Below, piece by piece: positions 1 to 8,495 of a DNA stretch of 64,000 bases (positions within the stretch are counted from its first letter, which is position 1; each line of letters begins with the position of its first letter). The position numbers and the translations under genes are program-made. The stretch spans positions 310,001 to 374,000 of the forward strand of contig NZ_JAJOZT010000002.1 of NCBI RefSeq assembly GCF_021168475.1, read 5' to 3'. Source of the DNA: Pseudoclavibacter sp. 13-3 (GTDB lineage: Bacteria > Actinomycetota > Actinomycetes > Actinomycetales > Microbacteriaceae). The notes under the pieces were generated by a model. The model made no database searches and had not been told where the DNA came from. It saw nothing but the letters and a program-made list of their open reading frames with translations.

Positions 1-899
1 AGATCAAGGGCCATATCGCCGATGTCGTGAGGCTGCAGGAAGAGATCGGGCTGGACGTACTCGTGCACGGTGAGGCCGAGCGCAACGACATGGTGCAGTA
101 CTTCGCCGAGAACTTCGAGGGCTTCGACGTCACCGAGAACGGCTGGGTGCAGTCGTATGGCTCACGCTGCACGCGACCGAGCATCCTCTGGGGCGACGTC
201 GTGCGCCCGAAGCCGTTCACGGTCGAGTGGATCAGCTATGCGCAGTCGCTCACCGAGAAGCAGGTCAAGGGCATGCTCACCGGCCCGGTGACGATTCTGG
301 CCTGGTCATTCGTGCGCGACGATCAGCCGAAGGGCGTCACCGCTGACCAAGTCGCCCTGGCACTGCGCGACGAGATCGCCGACCTCGAGGCCGCAGGCAT
401 CGACATCGTGCAGGTCGACGAGCCGGCCATCCGTGAGCTGCTGCCGTTGAAGCGCGCCGACCACGCCGACTACCTCAAATGGTCGGTCGGGTCGTTCCGC
501 CTCGCGACCGCCGGCGCTGCCGACCGCACGCAGATCCACACCCACCTCTGCTACTCGGAGTTCGGGCAGGTCATCGACGCCGTCGACGGGCTCGACGCCG
601 ACGTGACCTCGGTTGAGGCAGAGCGTTCGAAGATGGACATCGTGCGCGACATCAAGGCAGCGGGCTTCAGCCGCGGGGTCGGCCCGGGCGTCTATGACAT
701 CCACTCGCCGCGTGTGCCCACAGAGACCGACATCGAGGGTCTGCTCGACATCGCGCTCGAGTCGATTCCCGACCAGCTGCTGTGGGTCAACCCCGACTGC
801 GGGCTGAAGACGCGCCGCTACGAAGAGGTCGTGCCGGCGCTGACCGACATGGTCGCCGCAGCCCGTGCCGAGCGCGAGAAGCTCGGCGTCGAGGCCTGA
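1..899 (+). CDS. metE: 5-methyltetrahydropteroyltriglutamate-homocysteine methyltransferase (MetE), C-terminal part
   Basis: Cobalamin-independent methionine synthase, which methylates homocysteine from methyl-tetrahydrofolate polyglutamate in the cytosol. Only the C-terminal catalytic barrel (about 299 residues) is in the window. The reading frame is open from base 3 with no start codon needed, so the gene is cut by the window edge and the first ATG-like codon inside it is not the true start. Zinc-site signatures are visible: HTHLCYSEF (His and Cys ligands) near 538-565 and NPDCGLKTR (Cys ligand) near 790-816. The [18 protein letters not shown] stretch is typical of the family. A strong hairpin follows the stop codon. 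metX lies 3 kb downstream, so methionine synthesis is loosely clustered here. Confidence 0.96.
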   Translation, partial: IKGHIADVVRLQEEIGLDVLVHGEAERNDMVQYFAENFEGFDVTENGWVQSYGSRCTRPSILWGDVVRPKPFTVEWISYAQSLTEKQVKGMLTGPVTILAWSFVRDDQPKGVTADQVALALRDEIADLEAAGIDIVQVDEPAIRELLPLKRADHADYLKWSVGSFRLATAGAADRTQIHTHLCYSEFGQVIDAVDGLDADVTSVEAERSKMDIVRDIKAAGFSRGVGPGVYDIHSPRVPTETDIEGLLDIALESIPDQLLWVNPDCGLKTRRYEEVVPALTDMVAAARAEREKLGVEA

Positions 900-931
900 A
901 CGTCGGCCGGCCGTCTGATGGGCTGAGATGA

Positions 932-974
932 ACGCAGGGCCGCGGCCCCCGAAGGTGGGGTCGCGGCCCTGCGT
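932..974. terminator. Bidirectional hairpin terminator between metE and the DUF2510 gene
   Basis: Arms 932-949 and 957-974 pair over 18 bp with one mismatch around a 7-nt loop. It sits between two convergent genes and lacks a long T tract, as is usual in high-GC actinobacteria. Confidence 0.75.
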
Positions 975-1022
975 GTCTGTGTCTGGCGGATGCGGCGGGG
1001 CGTCAGCCCTGCGGACCTGCAG

Positions 1023-1820
1023 TCAGATGCTGGTGCCGAGGCGGGACGTCCCCGTTTCAGAGCTTGAGCCCGAGCCCGAGCCGCTGCCGTACTGGCCCAG
1101 GTCTCCGAGGTCTCCCAAGTCTCCGTACTGCTCGTTGAGATCTTTCAACTGCTTGCCCAGGTCGCCCAGTCCCGGCACGTCGACCTTCATATTGCTGGTG
1201 TCGATGCCCGAGATCTTCCAGCTGCCGCCCTCTTTGATCAGCTTGTAGTCGTAGGTGCCCGAGACGGTGACCTTCGAGAGGCCAGAGCCCGACTCGCCGT
1301 CGATGGTGTAGGTCACCGTCGCCGAGTCTCCGGTGATGCTCTCAGACGAGAAGTCGTTCGAGACCTTCAAACCGTCAGTGCCGTCAGTGCCGTCAGCGCT
1401 GGTGCTGCCGCCCAAGCCGCTCGGCAGCTTGCCGATCTGGCTGCAGCCGGTCTTGACCTGCGAGGCCATCGACGAGGTGTAGTACTTGGCCGCGCTGTCG
1501 CAGTCACCAGATGCCGCAGCGGCGATGGCATTCGCGACGACCTCTTTCGGGCCGCTCGCCGCGCTGCCGACCAGCGCGAAGAGCCCCACTCCCACACCGG
1601 CCAACACCACGACGGCCGCCACGACGATGCCGATGATCAGACCCGTCTTGCTCTTGCGGGGCACGGGCGCCCCGTAACCGGGCACCCCGGCCTGCTGGTC
1701 GGGCGCGGTGTGATCGGTCCACTGTGTGCCGTCCCACCAGCGCAGTCGGCCGGTCTGAGACGGGTCGGGATACCAGTTCGCCGGTGGAGTCGTCGGATTC
1801 TCAGGGGGAACGGAACTCAT
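1023..1820 (-). CDS. DUF2510 single-pass membrane protein with extracytoplasmic DUF4878-like domain
   Basis: 265 aa. Residues about 13-36 hold the DUF2510 motif (NWYPDPSQTGRLRWWDGTQW), a short Trp-rich module common on the cytoplasmic side of actinobacterial membrane proteins. One transmembrane helix follows at about 60-84. The rest should lie outside the membrane and contains two Cys residues and a GGSWKISGIDTS ending resembling DUF4878/NTF2-like lipoprotein domains. The C-terminus is Gly/Ser-rich with a GDLGDLGDLG repeat. The start chosen is the ATG at 1820, preceded by AGAAGGA at good spacing; the frame is open further upstream but without DUF2510 homology or a better ribosome site. Specific function unknown. 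Confidence 0.85.
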   Translation of the reverse strand: MSSVPPENPTTPPANWYPDPSQTGRLRWWDGTQWTDHTAPDQQAGVPGYGAPVPRKSKTGLIIGIVVAAVVVLAGVGVGLFALVGSAASGPKEVVANAIAAAASGDCDSAAKYYTSSMASQVKTGCSQIGKLPSGLGGSTSADGTDGTDGLKVSNDFSSESITGDSATVTYTIDGESGSGLSKVTVSGTYDYKLIKEGGSWKISGIDTSNMKVDVPGLGDLGKQLKDLNEQYGDLGDLGDLGQYGSGSGSGSSSETGTSRLGTSI

Positions 1821-2016
1821 CGTGATCCTTCTCATCTGGCGAACGGGGCGGACGGCATAAGCGTCACTGGGGCACAGTGTATCGAAGGAGGGCGGTCTGA
1901 CGGGCATCGCATATGACTGCATTCCTGCGCTACGGCACTCGGAACGGTCATACTGAAAGCAGCACCGTGCCGGTCTGATCGGAGCGATCAGTCTGTGACA
2001 GAGACAGGAAGAGACC

Positions 2017-2283
2017 ATGGCTCACAAGAGAACTCTCACCCCGCACAGCGAGGTCACCGCCGGCGAGCGAATCAGCGGGTGGCTGAAGAAGACCTGGCCT
2101 GCGCTCGTGCTTGTCGTGCTCGCACTGATCTTCATCTTCCAGAACACCTCGGCGGTGACGCTGGTGCTCTTCGGCATGCAGATCAGCGGCTCGTTCTGGA
2201 TCTTCACGGTGATCCTGCTGCTCATCGGCATTCTGATCGGCTGGCTGCTGGGCCGCGGCGGCAAGACGGGCAGCAAGAGCTGA
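2017..2283 (+). CDS. LapA-domain (DUF1049) small membrane protein
   Basis: 88 aa with two transmembrane helices at about 28-42 and 57-78, the first followed by FQNTSAVTLVLFG, the hallmark of LapA/DUF1049 proteins (LPS assembly protein A family in proteobacteria; role unknown in actinobacteria). The N-terminal cytoplasmic stretch is basic. ATG at 2017 is preceded by GACAGGAAGAG. A perfect 7-bp inverted repeat (CTGATCG-GAG-CGATCAG) lies about 25 nt upstream of the start. The gene diverges from the DUF2510 gene. Family call is good; function is not known. Confidence 0.85.
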   Translation: MAHKRTLTPHSEVTAGERISGWLKKTWPALVLVVLALIFIFQNTSAVTLVLFGMQISGSFWIFTVILLLIGILIGWLLGRGGKTGSKS

Positions 2284-2368
2284 GCGCCGGTCTGCGACGG
2301 CGCATCTGTCTGCTCTCAGCCGGGCGGGTCGTGAGCGGCCGCGTGACGGATGCGTGCGCACGGCTCGG

Positions 2369-2374
2369 TACAAT
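2369..2374 (+). promoter_or_regulatory. -10 box TACAAT for the GT87 gene
   Basis: TACAAT ends 9 nt before ATG 2384, so transcription should start at or next to the start codon (leaderless mRNA). No clear -35 and no ribosome site precede the ATG. Confidence 0.6.
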
Positions 2375-2383
2375 GAACCCTCG

Positions 2384-3724
2384 ATGACGAGCCGCGCACC
2401 GAAGACGCATTCTGCCGAGACGATCGCCGCGCCTCGGACGACGAGCCTCGCGACCGCCGTCGGCCGCATCGCCGCACGGCCGAGCCTGCTCATCGTGGCG
2501 TTCCTCGTGGTTCACCTCTGGCTCGCGCTGAGCGGTCGGCAGCAGTACGGTGCGCCCTTCGGAGACGTCACCAGCGTCTATCATCTCTGGTCGTTCGACA
2601 CGGTTCGCTACGGCACCTGGTACGGCATCACCGACCCGTGGGTCTACCCGGCGCTCGCACTCGTGACGATGCTCCTGCCGCTGACGCTCTGGGCCGCGAC
2701 CGGCCTGGACTACACGTTCAGCTGGCTGATCATGGTCACCCTGCTCAACGTCGTCGCGCTCGGTGTCTTCACCGAGGGGTTCCGCAACGCCCGGCGCATG
2801 CGCGCCGCCTGGTGGTGGGCGGCATACCTGCTGCTGCTCGGGCCGGTCGCCCTGGGCCGGGTCGACACGGTCGCGCTCGCCCTCGTGATCATCGCGCTGT
2901 CGCTGCTCGAGCATCGTCCGGCGCTCACCGGGCTGCTGCTGGCCGTCGGCGCCTGGGTCAAGGTGTGGCCGGCGGCCGTGCTCGCGGCTGCCGTCGCCTC
3001 GTTCTGGGGTCGGGGCCGGCGGATGCTGGGCGAGCTGATCGCTCCCGGCGTCGCGTTGACCGGCGCCCTCGCCGCGGTCGCAGCCGTCGCATCCCTCGTC
3101 AGCGGTCGAGGTCTCGCCGGTATCGGCAACCTGCTCGGCTTCGTCGGAGGCCAGGCCTCGCGCAATCTGCAGATCGAAGCGGTCGGTGCGACCGTGGGGC
3201 TCTGGCAGGCGCGTTCCGGCGACGGCGCGGTCGTCTACAACCACGAGATCTACACCAACGAGCTGATCAGCGCGTCGTCGCCCGTCATCGCGACGACGGT
3301 CACGGTGCTGATGGGTGTCCTGGCCTTGGCGATCGCCCTGCTCGCCTGGCGGCTGCAGCGCGCCGGCGTCGATCGGCTGCGGGTGTTCGCCTGGACGACG
3401 CTCGCCCTCGTGGTGACCTTCATCGTGTGCAACAAGGTGGGATCGCCCCAGTTCGAGGTGTGGCTGGTGGCCCCCGTGCTGCTGCTCGCTGCGGTGCGCG
3501 CGCCGCGCTGGTGGGTGCCGATGGTGCTGTCGTCGATGATCGCAGTGCTCACCCAGGTGATCTATCCGTCATGGTACGGCTATCTGCTGAACCTGAGCGC
3601 GTGGATGCTGTGGGTGATCACCGTGCGCAACCTGCTGCTGGTCGTGCTGCTGATCTGGGCTGTGGCCGAGCTCAGGCCGCGAGGATGCGTTCGAGCTGCG
3701 CCCCGATCGCCTCTCGCTCGATGA
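2384..3724 (+). CDS. Glycosyltransferase family 87 (DUF2029) polytopic membrane protein
   Basis: 446 aa, hydrophobic, about ten transmembrane helices. GT87 enzymes are polyprenol-phosphate-mannose-dependent mannosyltransferases acting on the outer face of the membrane in actinobacterial lipoglycan synthesis. Features seen: GDVTSVYHLW and WVYPALALV loops after the first helix, a GRVDTVAL loop carrying a possible catalytic Asp, and WVKVWPAAVLAA, which is characteristic of the family. The start at 2384 is set by the -10 box just upstream; an in-frame ATG at 2354 precedes that box. The last 53 bp overlap the 3' end of the convergent metX gene, an unusual tail-to-tail overlap. The exact acceptor cannot be told from sequence. 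Confidence 0.82.
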   Translation: MTSRAPKTHSAETIAAPRTTSLATAVGRIAARPSLLIVAFLVVHLWLALSGRQQYGAPFGDVTSVYHLWSFDTVRYGTWYGITDPWVYPALALVTMLLPLTLWAATGLDYTFSWLIMVTLLNVVALGVFTEGFRNARRMRAAWWWAAYLLLLGPVALGRVDTVALALVIIALSLLEHRPALTGLLLAVGAWVKVWPAAVLAAAVASFWGRGRRMLGELIAPGVALTGALAAVAAVASLVSGRGLAGIGNLLGFVGGQASRNLQIEAVGATVGLWQARSGDGAVVYNHEIYTNELISASSPVIATTVTVLMGVLALAIALLAWRLQRAGVDRLRVFAWTTLALVVTFIVCNKVGSPQFEVWLVAPVLLLAAVRAPRWWVPMVLSSMIAVLTQVIYPSWYGYLLNLSAWMLWVITVRNLLLVVLLIWAVAELRPRGCVRAAPRSPLAR

Positions 3725-4916
3725 GGAACGAGTCGTGCCCGTAGGGGGAGTGCACCACGACCGCCTCGTCGCCCGCGATGTGCGTGTGCAGCCCGGCTAC
3801 GATGGCATGCTGCTCGTCGATGCCGTAGAGGCGGTCGGAGTCAATGCCGACGACGAGTGACTTCGCCGTGATCCTGCCGAGCGCCTCGGTCACGCTGCCG
3901 CGGTCGCGGCCGATGTCGTGCGAGTTCATCGCCTCGAGCATGGTGACGTAGGTGTTCGCGTCGAAACGTCGGGTGAACTTGTTGCCGTGGAAGTCGAGGT
4001 ACGACTCGATGGCGAAGCGCCCGCCCTTGCCCAGCGGCGAGACGCCGGACTGCGCCGAACGGCCGAAGCGGGTGTTGAACTCCTCGGCGCTGCGATAGCT
4101 GGTGACGGCCACTCGGCGGGCGAGAGCGAGCGAATGCCACGGGCCACGCCCCTCGGGCAGGTCGTAGTAGTCGCCGCCGAGGTAGTCGGGGTCGCTGCGG
4201 ATCATGTCGACCTGCACTGAGTTCACCGCGATGCGGTCGGCGCTGGTGACCGCCGGCGCGGCGATCACGATGAGTCGTTCGACCTCGTCGGGGTACATGA
4301 CGGCCCACTCGAGCGCCTGCATGCCGCCCATCGACGGGCCGATCACGGTGTGCCAGCGGTCGATGCCGAGGGTGGCCGAGAAATTGTGGCTGGCGTGCAC
4401 GATGTCGCGGATCGAGACGTACGGGAACTGCGAGCCCCACGGCTGGCCCGAGGGGCGCATCGTGCTCGGTCCGGTTGTGCCCTGACAGCCGCCGAGCACG
4501 TTCGCACACACCACATAGAAACGGTCGGTGTCGATCGGGCGGCCGGGGCCGATCTGATCGGCCCACCAGCCGGCGGTGCGATGGCCGAGCTCGCGCACGC
4601 CGGCGACGTGGCTGTCGCCTGTCAGCGCATGCAGGATCAGCACGGCGTTGCTGCGCTCGGCGTTCAGCTCGCCCCAGGTCTCGTACGCGACGCGTACGCA
4701 GTCGAGGTGCCCGCCGAACTCGAGATCCTGCTTGCCGACGTGCACGAACTGGCGGCGCCCGGGGGGATCGCCGACCAGCCAGGCTCCAGTGACCGGGGGT
4801 TTGCCGGTGACCCGGGCGATCATGCGGTCGGTGACTGGCGAGAAGAGGTCACTGTCGTTGTCTCGCGCGCGATCGATGCGGTGCGAGTGTGCTCGGCCGT
4901 CGCCGTACTGCTGCAT
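3672..4916 (-). CDS. metX: Homoserine O-acetyltransferase
   Basis: Alpha/beta-hydrolase-fold enzyme that acylates homoserine with acetyl-CoA, committing it to methionine. Catalytic triad visible: nucleophile Ser in GPSMGG, Asp in GIDSDRLYG and His in YGHDSF near the C-terminus. NVLGGCQGTTGPS is a MetX signature. Start uncertain: the frame is open from ATG 4949 (425 aa); ATG 4916 (414 aa) has a GAGGCGG site 7 nt upstream and was chosen; ATG 4823 would give about 383 aa, nearest the usual family length, but has no ribosome site. Convergent with, and overlapping, the GT87 gene; divergent from the SDR. metE is 3 kb upstream and asd/lysC of the same pathway are about 15 kb away. Confidence 0.93.
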   Translation of the reverse strand: MQQYGDGRAHSHRIDRARDNDSDLFSPVTDRMIARVTGKPPVTGAWLVGDPPGRRQFVHVGKQDLEFGGHLDCVRVAYETWGELNAERSNAVLILHALTGDSHVAGVRELGHRTAGWWADQIGPGRPIDTDRFYVVCANVLGGCQGTTGPSTMRPSGQPWGSQFPYVSIRDIVHASHNFSATLGIDRWHTVIGPSMGGMQALEWAVMYPDEVERLIVIAAPAVTSADRIAVNSVQVDMIRSDPDYLGGDYYDLPEGRGPWHSLALARRVAVTSYRSAEEFNTRFGRSAQSGVSPLGKGGRFAIESYLDFHGNKFTRRFDANTYVTMLEAMNSHDIGRDRGSVTEALGRITAKSLVVGIDSDRLYGIDEQHAIVAGLHTHIAGDEAVVVHSPYGHDSFLIEREAIGAQLERILAA

Positions 4917-4990
4917 GTGAAGGCCGCCTCTGCCGAATGGGTGAATCATCGCATTTTACCAACTCGGCCGATCTGCGCCAGGGCAGCATC

Positions 4991-4996
4991 TAGGAT
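4991..4996 (+). promoter_or_regulatory. -10 box TAGGAT for the SDR-ung operon
   Basis: TAGGAT is followed by 7 nt and then ATG 5004, so the transcript probably begins at the start codon. Confidence 0.6.
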
Positions 4997-5003
4997 GTTC
5001 TGC

Positions 5004-5861
5004 ATGACACCAGCGACTCCTGAACCGCAGGCATCCCATCCCACGCTCAGTGCGAGCGTCGTCGAGATCGACGAGACCGACGTCGGCGGGCGCACAGCGC
5101 TCGTGACCGGCGCCAGCAGCGGCATCGGGCGCGCGACGGCGGCGCTGCTGCGCGAGCACGGCTGGCAGGTCATCGCCGTGGCTCGACGTGCCGAGCGGCT
5201 CGACGAGCTGGCGGCGCAGACCGGGGCGATTCCGTTCGCCGCAGATCTGACGTCGCCGGCCGAGGTGCAGGCCCTCGCCGAATTCGTCGACGAGCACGGG
5301 CGGCTCGACGCACTGCTGAACATCACCGGCGGCGCCATCGGCGTCGACCCGGTCGAGCGCGGCCGCGTCGAAGACTGGGTGCAGATGTACGAGATCAACA
5401 CCGTGGCGACGCTGCGCGTGACGCAGGCGCTGCTGCCGGTGCTGCGACGCACCGCTGCCGATCATGGCTGGGCCAGCATCCTCACGCTGACCTCGACGGC
5501 CGGCCTGGGAGTCTACGAAGGCGGGGGCGGGTACACCGCCGCCAAGCACGCCGAGCAGGCGCTCGTCGACACGCTGCGACTCGAGCTCAACGGGGAGCCG
5601 ATCCGCGTCATCGCGATCGCGCCGGGCCTGGTGCACACCGAGGAGTTCTCGCTGAAGCGACTGCACGGTGACCATGCGAAGGCCGACAGCGTCTACGCCG
5701 ACGTGGATCATCCGCTGAGCGCCGAGGACGTCGCGCTGGTGAACGTGCAGACGATCGAGCTGCCGCCGCACATCAACCTCGATCTGGTCGTGGTGCGACC
5801 GGTCGCGCAGTCGGCCCAGCACAAGCTGTATCGCGGCCCGCTGCGGCCGAAGCTGTCGTGA
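5004..5861 (+). CDS. Short-chain dehydrogenase/reductase
   Basis: 285 aa classical SDR. A roughly 28-residue N-terminal extension precedes the Rossmann fold. Cofactor motif TGASSGIG is at about 35-42 and VARRAERL after beta-2 suggests NADP(H). The active site is Ser in [10 protein letters not shown] and YTAAK. The sequence resembles YdfG-like serine/3-hydroxy acid dehydrogenases, but the NAG motif is replaced by ITGGA and the substrate cannot be assigned. Its stop overlaps the GTG start of ung by 4 bp (GTGA), indicating translational coupling. Confidence 0.88.
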   Translation: MTPATPEPQASHPTLSASVVEIDETDVGGRTALVTGASSGIGRATAALLREHGWQVIAVARRAERLDELAAQTGAIPFAADLTSPAEVQALAEFVDEHGRLDALLNITGGAIGVDPVERGRVEDWVQMYEINTVATLRVTQALLPVLRRTAADHGWASILTLTSTAGLGVYEGGGGYTAAKHAEQALVDTLRLELNGEPIRVIAIAPGLVHTEEFSLKRLHGDHAKADSVYADVDHPLSAEDVALVNVQTIELPPHINLDLVVVRPVAQSAQHKLYRGPLRPKLS

Positions 5862-6547
5862 CCGAGACTCGACCGCATCCGGTCGCCGACCTCGTCGACC
5901 CGTCATGGGCGCCGGTGCTCGAGCCTGAGACCGAGCGCATCGCGCATATCGGGGAGTTCCTGCGTGGCGAGGTCGCCGAGGGGCGCCACTACGCTCCCGG
6001 CGGCCCCAATGTGTTCCGCGCCTTTCAACAGCCGCTCGACGCCGTGCGGGTGCTGATCGTGGGGCAGGATCCGTACCCGACGCCCGGCCATGCGATGGGC
6101 CTCTCGTTCTCGGTGCGGCCAGACGTGCGGCCGGTGCCGAAGTCGCTGCAGAACATCTTCACCGAGCTGCACGACGACATCGGGGCACCGACGCCGGCGA
6201 ACGGTGACCTCACTTCGTGGGAGCAGCAGGGGGTGATGCTGCTGAACCGCGTGCTCACCTGCGAGCTCGGGCGCCCCGCCTCACATCGCGGCATCGGGTG
6301 GGAACAGGTCACCGAGCGGGCCATCCGGGCGCTCGGCGAGCGCGATCGTCCGCTGGTCGCCATCCTCTGGGGGCGAGACGCGCGCAGCGCGGCGCCCATG
6401 CTGCCGAACGCGCATCTGATCGAATCTGCGCACCCGAGCCCGCTCTCGGCCTACCGCGGCTTCTTCGGGTCGCACCCGTTCAGCCGTGCCTCTGCCTGGC
6501 TGCAGCAGCAGGAGGGGCACGGCGTCGACTGGGCGCTGCCCGCCTGA
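5858..6547 (+). CDS. ung: Uracil-DNA glycosylase, family 1
   Basis: 229 aa. Removes uracil from DNA to start base-excision repair. Water-activating loop GQDPYP (catalytic Asp71) and the Leu-intercalation loop [13 protein letters not shown] are intact. The GTG start overlaps the SDR stop by 4 bp, and the protein begins [17 protein letters not shown], so no leader is missing. Length matches the family. High-GC genomes have heavy C-to-U deamination load; dcd, which limits dUTP, is also in this window. Confidence 0.97.
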   Translation: MTETRPHPVADLVDPSWAPVLEPETERIAHIGEFLRGEVAEGRHYAPGGPNVFRAFQQPLDAVRVLIVGQDPYPTPGHAMGLSFSVRPDVRPVPKSLQNIFTELHDDIGAPTPANGDLTSWEQQGVMLLNRVLTCELGRPASHRGIGWEQVTERAIRALGERDRPLVAILWGRDARSAAPMLPNAHLIESAHPSPLSAYRGFFGSHPFSRASAWLQQQEGHGVDWALPA

Positions 6548-6661
6548 CCGCTCTGTTACGAAGTGCGACGGCTCGTTCGTCGGGATGTCGCACGTGCTCG
6601 ATAGGCTGCGACTGACGCGCCGTTCGGCGTGTGCGAACAGACCGGCGGAAGGCATCACGAC

Positions 6662-7597
6662 ATGGCTGAGATCCACGACAGCATTCTCGATACGATCGGC
6701 AACACCCCACTGGTGCGCCTGCACCGGCTGCCGGGTGACCGTGGCGCCGAGGTGCTGGCCAAAGTCGAGTTCACCAACCCCGCAGGCAGCGTCAAAGATC
6801 GTCTCGCATCGGCGATCGTCGAGGCCGCCGAGCGCAGCGGCGAGCTGAAGCCCGGCGGCACCATCGTCGAGGGCACCAGCGGCAACACCGGCATCGGCCT
6901 GGCCTTCGTGGGCGCGGCCAAGGGCTACCGCGTCATTCTCACGATGCCCGAGACGATGTCGGTCGAGCGCCGGGTGCTCGCCCGCGCGTACGGCGCCGAG
7001 ATCGTGCTCACCCCCGGCTCAGAGGGCATGAAGGGCGCCGTCGCCAAGGCGAAGGAGCTCGTCGAGCAGAGCGACAACGCCATTCTCGCCAGCCAGTTCG
7101 CCAACCCGGCCAACGTGGCCATCCACCGCGCCACCACCGGCCCCGAGATCGTCGAGGCGACCAAGGGCCGAGTCGACTACTTCATCGCCGGCATCGGCAC
7201 CGGCGGCACCCTGACCGGCGCCGGTCAGATCATCAAGGCGGCCAACCCCGACGCCAAGGTGATCGGCGTCGAGCCCAGCGATTCGCCGATTCTCAACGGA
7301 GGCAAACCCGGACCGCACAAGATTCAGGGTATCGGAGCGAACTTCGTCCCCGACGTGCTCGACACCGAACTCTATGACGAGATCATCGACGTGGAGTTCT
7401 CGGATGCCACGGTGATCGCACGTGCACTGGCCAGTGAAGAGGGCATCCTCGCCGGCATCTCGGCGGGGGCCGCGACGTGGGCGGCGCTCGAGGTGGCCAA
7501 ACGCCCCGAGGCGGCGGGCAAGACCATCGTGGTGATCATTCCCGACTTCGGTGAGCGCTACCTGTCGACGTCGCTGTACAGCGACCTGCTCGACTGA
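6662..7597 (+). CDS. cysK: Cysteine synthase A (O-acetylserine sulfhydrylase)
   Basis: 311 aa PLP enzyme that makes cysteine from O-acetylserine and sulfide. The Schiff-base lysine is K45 in NPAGSVKDR. The substrate loop GTSGNTG, the PLP-phosphate loop GTGGTLTG and the SAGA segment are all present. ATG 6662 was chosen because it follows GGAAGG by 9 nt and matches family N-termini; an in-frame ATG at 6629 would add 11 unlikely residues. cysE starts 96 bp downstream on the same strand, the classical cysK-cysE pair whose products form the cysteine synthase complex. Confidence 0.97.
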   Translation: MAEIHDSILDTIGNTPLVRLHRLPGDRGAEVLAKVEFTNPAGSVKDRLASAIVEAAERSGELKPGGTIVEGTSGNTGIGLAFVGAAKGYRVILTMPETMSVERRVLARAYGAEIVLTPGSEGMKGAVAKAKELVEQSDNAILASQFANPANVAIHRATTGPEIVEATKGRVDYFIAGIGTGGTLTGAGQIIKAANPDAKVIGVEPSDSPILNGGKPGPHKIQGIGANFVPDVLDTELYDEIIDVEFSDATVIARALASEEGILAGISAGAATWAALEVAKRPEAAGKTIVVIIPDFGERYLSTSLYSDLLD

Positions 7598-7655
7598 GTC
7601 GAAGACACTGAGGCGAAGATGTCGGTCGTAACCGGAGCCGCAGCCGCTGAGGCGA

Positions 7656-7686
7656 TTGACGACGTCGACGGCTCAGCGGCTAGAGT
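7656..7686 (+). promoter_or_regulatory. Promoter for cysE (TTGACG, 19 bp, TAGAGT)
   Basis: -35-like TTGACG at 7656-7661 and -10 TAGAGT at 7681-7686, then 7 nt to GTG 7694. This supports the GTG as a leaderless start and separate transcription from cysK. Confidence 0.55.
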
Positions 7687-7693
7687 CGTGGGC

Positions 7694-8377
7694 GTGTTCA
7701 GCAGACTCCGGGAAGATCTCGACAACGCTCGTCGACATGATCCTGCGGCGCGGTCGGCGGCCGGCATCTTCTTTCTCTACTCTGGCCTGCACGCCATCTG
7801 GAATCATCGTCTCGCGCACTGGCTGTGGAACCACCGTGCGAAGGGCCTCGCCCGGTTCGTCTCGCAGCTGAGCCGCTTTCTCACCGGCGTCGAGATTCAT
7901 CCGGGCGCCCGAATCGGGCGTCGCTTCTTCATCGATCACGGCATGGGCGTGGTCATCGGCGAGACGGCTGAGATCGGCGACGACGTCATGATCTATCACG
8001 GGGTGACGCTCGGCGGCACCAGCCTGGCGGCCGAGAAGCGGCACCCGACCATCGGCGATCACGTGCTGATCGGCGCGGGAGCCAAAGTGCTCGGTCCGGT
8101 GACCATCGGCTCGCACAGCTCCATCGGGGCCAACGCGGTGGTGGTCAAGAGCGCGCCGCCAGACTCGCTGCTGGTCGGCATTCCGGCCAAGCCGCGCCCG
8201 CGTCCACAGACCCCACCACGCGGCGACCGGAGCATGCGCGACGGGGCCAGAGCGGCATCCGCGCACCGTGCCTCGAGCGACGGGCGCGCCGTCTGGTCGA
8301 CGGTGCCGGGGCGCTCGTCGGCGAACGTCGAACCCGAAGACATGGAGCAGTTCCGCGACCCTGCGATGTACATCTGA
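7694..8377 (+). CDS. cysE: Serine O-acetyltransferase
   Basis: 227 aa. Acetylates serine to O-acetylserine for CysK. Core similarity begins at [19 protein letters not shown]; the left-handed parallel beta-helix follows, with [24 protein letters not shown] and YHGVTLGGT hexapeptide repeats and an active-site His in FIDHG. The GTG at 7694 fits both the homology start and the -10 box; an ATG at 7619 is in frame but adds 25 poorly conserved residues. The C-terminal 40 residues beyond [10 protein letters not shown] are an extension ending in DPAMYI. The typical cysE C-terminal Ile that docks in CysK is present as the last residue. Confidence 0.95.
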   Translation: MFSRLREDLDNARRHDPAARSAAGIFFLYSGLHAIWNHRLAHWLWNHRAKGLARFVSQLSRFLTGVEIHPGARIGRRFFIDHGMGVVIGETAEIGDDVMIYHGVTLGGTSLAAEKRHPTIGDHVLIGAGAKVLGPVTIGSHSSIGANAVVVKSAPPDSLLVGIPAKPRPRPQTPPRGDRSMRDGARAASAHRASSDGRAVWSTVPGRSSANVEPEDMEQFRDPAMYI

Positions 8378-8414
8378 GGGGTCGCGTCTGGCTCGGCGAA
8401 AGCCCTGCGGTTCG

Positions 8415-8420
8415 TATACT
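8415..8420 (+). promoter_or_regulatory. -10 box TATACT
   Basis: Near-consensus TATACT about 75 nt upstream of the ATP-grasp ligase start, so this gene has a leader and a ribosome site, unlike many neighbours. Confidence 0.5.
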
Positions 8421-8495
8421 ACGAGATGGCGCCGGAACCGACGCCAGAGGTGTGGCCTGGCATTCGGGTCGACCGATATGTCAGGAGCGCAGCCC

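Noticed and set aside
4917-5003. SAM or other riboswitch upstream of metX
   Set aside because: The gap to the divergent SDR start is under 90 bp and contains no conserved riboswitch core.
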